Origin: Cellulomonas sp. NS3
GTDB taxonomy: Bacteria; Actinomycetota; Actinomycetes; Actinomycetales; Cellulomonadaceae
NCBI RefSeq assembly: GCF_024757985.1
Contig: NZ_CP103289.1
Coordinates: 62,001 to 126,000 of the forward strand
Direction of reading: 5' to 3'
Length of the DNA stretch: 64,000 nucleotides
In this document: piece by piece, positions 59,294-64,000 of the stretch
How the letters are laid out: each line of letters begins with the position of its first letter
Numbering within the stretch: the stretch's first letter is position 1
The notes under the pieces: model-generated
Database searches by the model: none
Seen by the model: the letters and a program-made list of their open reading frames with translations, nothing else
What the model was told of the DNA's origin: nothing
Translations under genes and position numbers: made by a program

Positions 59294-60970
59294 ATGTCCA
59301 CGCTGACCGAGCCGACGACCACCACGTCGGCCCCGCTGCCGAGCACCACCACCCCGACGATCGAGGTCCTGGGCGCCGTCGTGCCCGGGAGCGACACCGT
59401 CCTGACCCCGGACGCGCTCGCGTTCGTCGCCGCGCTGCACGCCCGGTTCACGGGTCCCCGCCACGACCTGCTGCTCGCCCGCCAGCGCCGCCGTGAGCGC
59501 TTCGCGAACGGGCTCGACCCCGACTTCCGCCCCGAGACCCGGCACGTCCGCGAGGACCCGACGTGGCGCGTCGCCGGCCCCGGCCCGGGGCTGGAGGACC
59601 GCCGCGTCGAGATCACCGGCCCGACCGACCGCAAGATGACGGTCAACGCGCTCAACTCGGGCGCGAAGGTGTGGCTCGCGGACCTCGAGGACGCGACGTC
59701 GCCGACCTGGGAGAACGTCGTCGGCGGGCAGGCGAACCTCGCGCTCGCGATCCGCGGCCGGGTCGACTTCACGTCCGACGAGGGCAAGGAGTACCGCGTC
59801 GGCCCGACGACGCCGACCATCGTGATGCGCCCGCGCGGCTGGCACCTCGCCGAGAAGCACCTGCGCTTCACCGACCGCGCCGGGCAGCGCACGCCGGCCT
59901 CCGCGAGCCTCGTCGACGCCGGGCTGTACCTGTTCCACAACGCGCACGCGCTCATCGCGCGGGGCCGGGGCCCGTACCTCTACCTGCCCAAGATCGAGGG
60001 CTACCTCGAGGCGCGGCTGTGGAACGACGTGTTCGTGTTCGTCGAGCAGGAGCTGCGCCTGCCGCGCGGGTCGATCCGCGCGACGGTCCTCATCGAGACC
60101 ATCACGGCGGCGTTCGAGATGGAGGAGATCCTCTACGAGCTCCGTGAGCACTGCGCGGGCCTCAACGCGGGCCGGTGGGACTACATCTTCAGCATCATCA
60201 AGAGCTTCCGGTCGCGCGGCCCGCGGTTCGTCCTCCCGGACCGGGCGCGCGTCACGATGACGGTCCCGTTCATGCGCGCCTACACCGAGCTGCTCGTGGC
60301 GACGTGCCACCGGCGCGGGGCGCACGCGATCGGCGGCATGTCGGCGTTCATCCCCAACCGCCGCGACCCGGAGGTGACCGAGCGCGCGCTCCAGCAGGTG
60401 CGGGCCGACAAGGAGCGCGAGGCCGGGCAGGGGTACGACGGCACGTGGGTCGCGCACCCCGACCTCGTCCCGGTGGCCCGCGCGGTGTTCGACGAGGCGC
60501 TGGGCGACCGCCCGGACCAGCGCGACCGGCTCCGCGACGACGTCCGGGTCACCGCCGCCGAGCTGCTCGACATCCCGTCGGCCGGCGGCGGCGAGCCCGG
60601 CGCGGTCACCGACGCGGGCGTCCGCAGCAACGTGTCCGTCGCGCTGCGGTACCTCGAGGCGTGGCTGCGGGGGAGCGGCGCCGTGGCGATCGACAACCTC
60701 ATGGAGGACGCCGCGACCGCCGAGATCTCCCGCTCCCAGCTGTGGCAGTGGGTGCACCACGGGATCGTCACGGCCGAGGGCACCACGATCACGGCCGAGC
60801 ACGTCGAGCGGGTGCTGGGTGCGGTCCTGGACGAGCTGCCGCGCTCGGGGAGCGACCGGTACGACGACGCCGCCCGTCTGCTGCGCGAGGTCGCGCTCGA
60901 CGAGCACTACCCGACGTTCCTCACCGTGCCGGCGTACACGCAGCACCTCGTCGAGCGGCCCACGCCCTGA
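59294..60970 (+). CDS. aceB: Malate synthase A
   Basis: A 558-residue malate synthase of the A (AceB) form, which condenses glyoxylate with acetyl-CoA to malate. TIM-barrel markers are [79 protein letters not shown] and the [18 protein letters not shown] segment. The glyoxylate/Mg-binding Glu and Asp and the catalytic Arg in the barrel are present. ATG 59294 follows GAGGAG. Cotranscription with aceA gives the complete glyoxylate shunt. A strong hairpin follows. Confidence 0.97.
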   Translation: MSTLTEPTTTTSAPLPSTTTPTIEVLGAVVPGSDTVLTPDALAFVAALHARFTGPRHDLLLARQRRRERFANGLDPDFRPETRHVREDPTWRVAGPGPGLEDRRVEITGPTDRKMTVNALNSGAKVWLADLEDATSPTWENVVGGQANLALAIRGRVDFTSDEGKEYRVGPTTPTIVMRPRGWHLAEKHLRFTDRAGQRTPASASLVDAGLYLFHNAHALIARGRGPYLYLPKIEGYLEARLWNDVFVFVEQELRLPRGSIRATVLIETITAAFEMEEILYELREHCAGLNAGRWDYIFSIIKSFRSRGPRFVLPDRARVTMTVPFMRAYTELLVATCHRRGAHAIGGMSAFIPNRRDPEVTERALQQVRADKEREAGQGYDGTWVAHPDLVPVARAVFDEALGDRPDQRDRLRDDVRVTAAELLDIPSAGGGEPGAVTDAGVRSNVSVALRYLEAWLRGSGAVAIDNLMEDAATAEISRSQLWQWVHHGIVTAEGTTITAEHVERVLGAVLDELPRSGSDRYDDAARLLREVALDEHYPTFLTVPAYTQHLVERPTP

Positions 60971-60974
60971 CGGT

Positions 60975-61012
60975 GCGGCCGGTCACCGGTTGTCGGGCCG
61001 GTGACCGGCCGC
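60975..61012 (+). terminator. Terminator after the ace operon
   Basis: A perfect 15-bp stem (60975-60989 with 60998-61012) and 8-base loop starts 5 bases after the aceB stop, the classic position for a rho-independent hairpin in this genome. Confidence 0.82.
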
Positions 61013-61103
61013 TCGTGACTCGGGGACGCTCGACGCGTGTCCGCCCTGGGCGAATAAAAAACCTCTGGCGGATCGCCGGAGCCGGACGTAGCGTCGTGGG
61101 CAC

Positions 61104-61130
61104 ATGGGAAAGGAGGTGGTCCTGAAGTGA
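61104..61130 (+). CDS. Mini-ORF 1 (8 codons)
   Basis: ATG 61104 opens an 8-codon frame (MGKEVVLK) whose stop TGA overlaps the GTG of mini-ORF 2. The frame includes the extended ribosome-binding sequence of the next mini-ORF. Predicted start lies only about 3 bases after the likely transcription start, so ORF 1 would be nearly leaderless; it may exist only because of the ribosome site. Confidence 0.3.
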   Translation: MGKEVVLK

Positions 61131-61165
61131 TTTCTCTTCGGACGCGTGAGGTGACTGTCCGCTAG
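61127..61165 (+). CDS. Mini-ORF 2 (12 codons)
   Basis: GTG 61127 opens MISLRTREVTVR and ends at TAG 61163. GGAGG is 10 bases upstream, inside mini-ORF 1, and the two frames overlap as GTGA. The arrangement of a near-complete anti-Shine-Dalgarno complement followed by a short basic peptide is too precise to be chance, but whether the peptide has a function is unknown. Confidence 0.45.
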   Translation: MISLRTREVTVR

Positions 61166-61205
61166 TCGCCCGAGTACTCGGACGGATTGCTTCGATCCAC
61201 CCGGT

Positions 61206-61232
61206 GCCCGCTGGTCCTCAGGACCGCCGGGC
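61206..61232 (+). terminator. Hairpin downstream of the mini-ORF transcript
   Basis: GCCCGCTGGTCC (61206-61217) pairs with GGACCGCCGGGC (61221-61232), 10 of 12 bases, around the 3-base loop TCA. It is the likely 3' end of the short transcript. Confidence 0.55.
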
Positions 61233-61432
61233 GGCGAGCGAGATCCAGGCAGCCACCGCAGCCCGTGGGAGCCGCGCACTCGTCCAGCGCGGCAGGGCCC
61301 CGACAGGGGTCCGGCCCACGGGCTGTTCCCTGCCCAGACGCAGGCGGAGGACGTGGGGTGCACGGGCTTGAGTCGCGGCCACCCAACCGCGGCGGAGTTC
61401 CGATGCGGTACGGGGCGGACAGCGCGTCCGTG

Positions 61433-62167
61433 TCAGAGGTTGCGCCAGCCCGGGTACGTCGTGGTGCGGCGCCGGCGGGCGCGGGGTCCCGTGGGGGCCT
61501 CCTGCCAGCGGGCCCGATCGGTGGCGAGGCGTTCGTCGGCGAGCTCGAACGCGTGCGTCAGGTTCCTGCGCAGCCAGGTCGGGTCGGCGGGAACGTCCCA
61601 CTCGGCGCCCGTGCCGTGGAAGCTGTACGTCCGCGGGACGGTGGCGTTGGCCCGCGACAGCACGTTCAGCGGGAAGCGCGGGAGCCCGATGTCGACGATC
61701 GGCTCTCCGTTGAATACCAGCCCCCTGGACGGGTCGCGCCAGCACACCCACCGGGAACGAGGGAACCGGGCGAGGGTCAGGTCGCCCAGGTAGACCCCGA
61801 CGAGCTCCCACAGTCGGAGCACCTGCGGCGACGCTGCGCGCTCCCCGTCTGAGCCTCGCGTGGGTCCGCTCGGGCCCGGCAGCCACTCCGGGCGCCAGTC
61901 CATGCCATCCGGTTCGTCGGCCAGCGCCGTGTCGATGTACCACGCGTTGAGTGCGTCCAGGCCCTGGAGGGTGCTGTCGAGCTCCGGTCCGCCGGTCTCC
62001 GTGATGCGTTGCCGGAGCTGGGCGCGCCGCTCGGCCAGCGCCGCGACGAACCGCTCGAACCGCGCGTCAGCCTCGTCCCACGTTGCGGCGTTCATGATGT
62101 ACCTCCGCCGCAGGAGAGGTGAGTCGCGCACGACCGAGTCGGCCCACTCCCGGCACGCATCCAGCAC
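61433..62167 (-). CDS. Hypothetical protein
   Basis: A 244-residue soluble protein with no motif I can assign. The N-terminal 70 residues are helical (DEADARFERFVAALAERRAQLRQRITETGG). The C-terminal half has conserved-looking aromatic and Arg patches (LWELVGVYLGDLTLARFPRSRWVCWRDPSRGLVFNGEPIVDIGLPRFPLNVLSRANATVPRTYSFHG) reminiscent of immunity-type or SUKH-like proteins, but this is not firm. ATG 62167 follows a modest AGGG; an internal ATG at 62095 gives 220 residues. Confidence 0.6.
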   Translation of the reverse strand: MLDACREWADSVVRDSPLLRRRYIMNAATWDEADARFERFVAALAERRAQLRQRITETGGPELDSTLQGLDALNAWYIDTALADEPDGMDWRPEWLPGPSGPTRGSDGERAASPQVLRLWELVGVYLGDLTLARFPRSRWVCWRDPSRGLVFNGEPIVDIGLPRFPLNVLSRANATVPRTYSFHGTGAEWDVPADPTWLRRNLTHAFELADERLATDRARWQEAPTGPRARRRRTTTYPGWRNL

Positions 62168-62493
62168 CCTGCATCCCTCCGGTCGCCGCGACGAGTCACA
62201 CCGAACCTAGAGTGCCGTCGGCCCCGGACCGGGACGGGAGATCGCGAATCCACCCGCACCGCCACCCGTTCGGACGGGTCCGAGGACGGGCACGATGACG
62301 CCGTCGCCTGACCGGGCTGGGTGCCGTCGTCGAGCCGGGCCGGAGCCCTGCCGCATGACTCTCCGGGACCGGCCGCACCCTCGGCGAACGTCGCGCCGGC
62401 GCGTGGCGTCGCGGATGAGGGCGGCGTCGACCAGGTGTGCCGCTGGACCGCGGGACGGCCGATCTCGACGACGCTCGAGCCTGTCCCCGGCCC
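62168..62493. other. 326-bp intergenic region without clear gene
   Basis: I see no supported gene; open frames here have no family resemblance or ribosome site. On the minus strand a TAGGTT hexamer near 62207-62212 could be the -10 box of the hypothetical gene. No repeat or strong hairpin stands out. Confidence 0.45.
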
Positions 62494-63012
62494 TCAGCTC
62501 TCGCCGCTCCCCGCAGCGGCCTTGCGCCGTCGCGGCGCTGCGGACCGGGGCGGCGTCCGGCGCATGTGGTCCCTCGCCCGGCCCAGGATGTCGGCGAGGG
62601 TCTTGACGTCCTCCCGCGACAGCGGCGCGAGCAGCAGGTCGTCGACCACGGCGACGTGACCCGGCAGGACCTCCCCGAGGACCGCGCGACCCTCGTCGGT
62701 GAGGGTCACGGTCACGCTGCGCTCGTCCTCGAGCGACGGCGTGCGGACCACGAGCCCTCGCTTCTCCAGCGTCTGGGCCTGGTACGTCAGGCCGCTGCGG
62801 CTGTACACGACGCCGTCCGCGAGGTCCGTCATGCGCCGGCTGCCCCCCGGCGCGTCGCCGAGCGTCGCCAGGAGCTGGAACTGCACGTAGCTGAGCCCGC
62901 CCGCGTCCTGGAGCTGCTGCTCGACGGAGTGCCGGAGCAGGCTGCTCGCCTCGATGAGCGCGAAGTACGCGCCGAGCTGCACGGCGTCCAGGGAGCGCGG
63001 GGTCGGGGACAT
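62494..63012 (-). CDS. MarR-family regulator with basic tail
   Basis: A 172-residue MarR-type repressor: flanking dimer helices, winged HTH (LSYVQFQLLATLGDAPGGSRRMTDLADGVVYSRSGLTYQAQTLEKRGLVVRTPSLEDERSVTVTLTDEG, about 40-108) and a basic C-terminal tail (RRTPPRSAAPRRRKAAAGSGES). The ATG at 63012 lies exactly 12 bases after the start of a TACACT -10 box (63024-63019), so the mRNA is probably leaderless. It is divergent from the quinone-oxidoreductase gene with three matching operators between them; that gene is its probable target, induced by quinone or electrophile stress. Confidence 0.94.
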   Translation of the reverse strand: MSPTPRSLDAVQLGAYFALIEASSLLRHSVEQQLQDAGGLSYVQFQLLATLGDAPGGSRRMTDLADGVVYSRSGLTYQAQTLEKRGLVVRTPSLEDERSVTVTLTDEGRAVLGEVLPGHVAVVDDLLLAPLSREDVKTLADILGRARDHMRRTPPRSAAPRRRKAAAGSGES

Positions 63013-63018
63013 GGCACA

Positions 63019-63104
63019 AGTGTATCAATGCTTCGAGTCCGTAGCACTTGCTTCTGATTCGAAGTAGGTCTAGCGTCGTCCGCAGTTGCTTCGAACCCGA
63101 AGCA
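63019..63104. promoter_or_regulatory. Three operators in the marR-MDR divergent promoter
   Basis: Three copies of the dyad TGCTTCG-N4-CGAAGCA: 63029-63046 (one mismatch), 63049-63066 (two mismatches) and 63087-63104 (perfect). For the MDR gene, TTGCTT (63048-63053) and TAGCGT (63071-63076) at 17-base spacing are the -35 and -10 boxes, so the middle site covers the -35. For marR the -10 box is TACACT (63024-63019). The layout lets one repressor shut off both genes. Confidence 0.85.
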
Positions 63105-63125
63105 CATGACGGACGGAGATCGATC

Positions 63126-64000
63126 ATGAAGGCAGTGCTGTTCCACCAGACCGGCGGTCCCGAGGTCCTGCGCTACGAGGACGTGCCCCAGCCCGTACCC
63201 GGGGCCGGCGAGGTGCGGGTCCGGGTGGCCGGCTCGGCGTACAGCCCCGCGGACGGCGGGATGCGCGGCGGGTTCCTGCCGATCCCGATCACGCTGCCCC
63301 ACATCCCCGGCTACGACGTCTCGGGGACGGTCGACGCCCTCGGCGACGGGGTCGACGGCCTCGCGGTGGGCGACGACGTCGTCGGGTTCCTCCCGATGGC
63401 CGCGGACGGCTCGGCCGCCCAGTACGTCGTCGCTCCCGCCGTCGCGCTGGTCCCGGCGCCGACGCGCATCCCCCTGGCCGACGCCGCCGGACTGCCGTCC
63501 GTCGCTCTCACCGCGTGGCAGGCGCTGTTCGAGGCGGGCGGGCTGCAGGCAGGCCAGCGCGTCCTGATCAACGGCGCGGGCGGTCCCGTCGGGGGGTACG
63601 CCGTGCAGCTCGCGAAGCGTGCGGGCGCCCACGTCGTCGCGACCGCGAGCCCGCGCAGCCGGGAGAGCGTGCGGGCGTCGGGGGCCGACGAGATCGTCGA
63701 CCACACCACCACCTCGATCCTGGACGCAGTCGTCGAGCCCGTCGACGTCCTGCTCAACCTCGCGCCGATCACCCCCGAGCTGTTCACCGCCCTGGCGACG
63801 CGGGTCCGCGACGGCGGGGTCGTCGTCTCCACGACTCCGAGGGTCGAGACGCCCGCCGACCCGCAGCGCGGGGTGCGCGCGGTCACGGTGTTCCTCCACC
63901 CCGACGCGGACGTGCTCTCGCGGCTCGTCGCGCTCGTCGACAGCGGCGAGCTGCGCGTCGAGATCGCCCGCCGCGTGCCGCTCAGCGAGCTGCCCGAGCT
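63126..64000 (+). CDS. NADPH:quinone oxidoreductase, zinc-independent MDR (3' end outside window)
   Basis: At least 291 residues of a zinc-independent MDR enzyme, cut by the window edge. MKAVLFHQTGGPEVLRYEDVPQPVPGAGEVRVRVAGSAYSPAD is the GroES-like domain; PHIPGYDVSGTV and VLINGAGGPVGGYAVQLAKRAGAHVVATASPRSRE is the NADPH-binding loop. It resembles YhdH/QOR enzymes that reduce quinones or enones. ATG 63126 follows GGACGGAG. It is divergent from a MarR gene and preceded by its operators, so it is probably inducible by electrophiles. It resembles the MDR enzyme at 47239 only at family level. Confidence 0.92.
   Translation, partial: MKAVLFHQTGGPEVLRYEDVPQPVPGAGEVRVRVAGSAYSPADGGMRGGFLPIPITLPHIPGYDVSGTVDALGDGVDGLAVGDDVVGFLPMAADGSAAQYVVAPAVALVPAPTRIPLADAAGLPSVALTAWQALFEAGGLQAGQRVLINGAGGPVGGYAVQLAKRAGAHVVATASPRSRESVRASGADEIVDHTTTSILDAVVEPVDVLLNLAPITPELFTALATRVRDGGVVVSTTPRVETPADPQRGVRAVTVFLHPDADVLSRLVALVDSGELRVEIARRVPLSELPE

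Larger units (their letters stand above)
61089..61232 (+). ncRNA. Short transcript with extended Shine-Dalgarno and mini-ORFs
   Basis: A TAGCGT -10 box (61089-61094) predicts a start near 61101. About 10 bases in, GGGAAAGGAGGTGGTCC (61107-61123) is complementary, with one mismatch, to the final 16-17 bases of 16S rRNA (anti-Shine-Dalgarno end), far longer than a normal ribosome site. The transcript could end at the hairpin at 61206-61232. It probably encodes short peptides (61104, 61127) or acts as an RNA; there is no downstream gene on this strand. Confidence 0.55.
60971..61432 (+). other. 462-bp region after aceB with a small stand-alone transcript
   Basis: No conventional gene fits. It holds the aceB terminator (60975-61012), a TAGCGT -10 box (61089), two overlapping mini-ORFs (61104-61165) and a hairpin (61206-61232). 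The last 200 bases, up to the convergent hypothetical gene, have no recognisable content. Confidence 0.6.

Overview
The window is very GC-rich DNA (third codon positions almost all G or C, many GTG starts) from an actinobacterium. The gene content suggests a soil or plant-litter member of the Micrococcales, most likely Cellulomonas or a close relative: secreted pectate lyase and discoidin-bearing glycosidase, a SCO4848-type membrane protein, a UV-damage endonuclease, a RamB/aceA/aceB glyoxylate locus and an AfsA-type hormone synthase. The genus is an inference. I see no rRNA, tRNA, CRISPR array, insertion sequence or prophage; this is chromosomal sequence with patchy accessory content.

Layout. 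1-9.7 kb: a DUF418 membrane protein (cut by the window edge), a very large surface-anchored nucleotidase, a tctCBA tricarboxylate uptake operon ending in a UspA gene, and a HEAT-repeat protein. 9.7-10.9 kb: a two-gene HTH/nucleotidyltransferase module that looks like toxin-antitoxin. 10.9-13 kb: pectate lyase behind a structured 5' leader and LacI-type half sites. 13-19 kb: TPM-domain protein, SpoU methyltransferase and a set of small zinc-ribbon or PPxGW proteins of unknown role. 19-26 kb: UvsE, an ArsR-SRPBCC pair, a VOC protein, a P450, an alpha/beta hydrolase and several small membrane proteins. 26-32 kb: a CPBP protease-like protein joined to a two-component system, then zinc-ribbon and secreted proteins. 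31-36.4 kb: two LysR regulators with divergent GNAT and SDR targets, an MFS exporter and a HAD phosphatase. 36.4-38.2 kb: an N-terminally truncated DHA2 transporter plus DUF4396 under tandem CsoR/CstR-like operators. 38.2-40.3 kb: an ECF42-type sigma factor with two DGPF (YCII) proteins.

40.4-50.4 kb holds GDPD, DUF1206 and F420-type oxidoreductase genes, then the most interesting locus: an AfsA synthase, an FAD oxidoreductase, a HAD-IB phosphatase, an MDR reductase and a MarR regulator. AfsA, FAD oxidoreductase and HAD phosphatase are the same three enzyme types as MmfL/MmfH/MmfP, which make methylenomycin furans in Streptomyces. Three promoters in this locus share a 13-bp element, CAGAGCCCTGAYA (one copy has one change), so I infer a diffusible-signal regulon. 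A nitroreductase and a DedA protein follow.

50.4-64 kb: two exported discoidin-domain proteins (a DUF1996 protein and a glycosidase) and a divergent LacI regulator, each side carrying the perfect palindrome GAGAGCGCTCTC; a SCO4848 protein; RamB divergent from aceA-aceB (glyoxylate shunt); a stand-alone short transcript with two overlapping mini-ORFs and an exceptionally long Shine-Dalgarno sequence; a hypothetical protein; and a MarR/quinone-oxidoreductase divergent pair separated by three copies of TGCTTCG-N4-CGAAGCA. Several regulator genes have a TANNNT -10 box ending about 6-9 bases before the start codon, so they are probably transcribed leaderless from autoregulated promoters.
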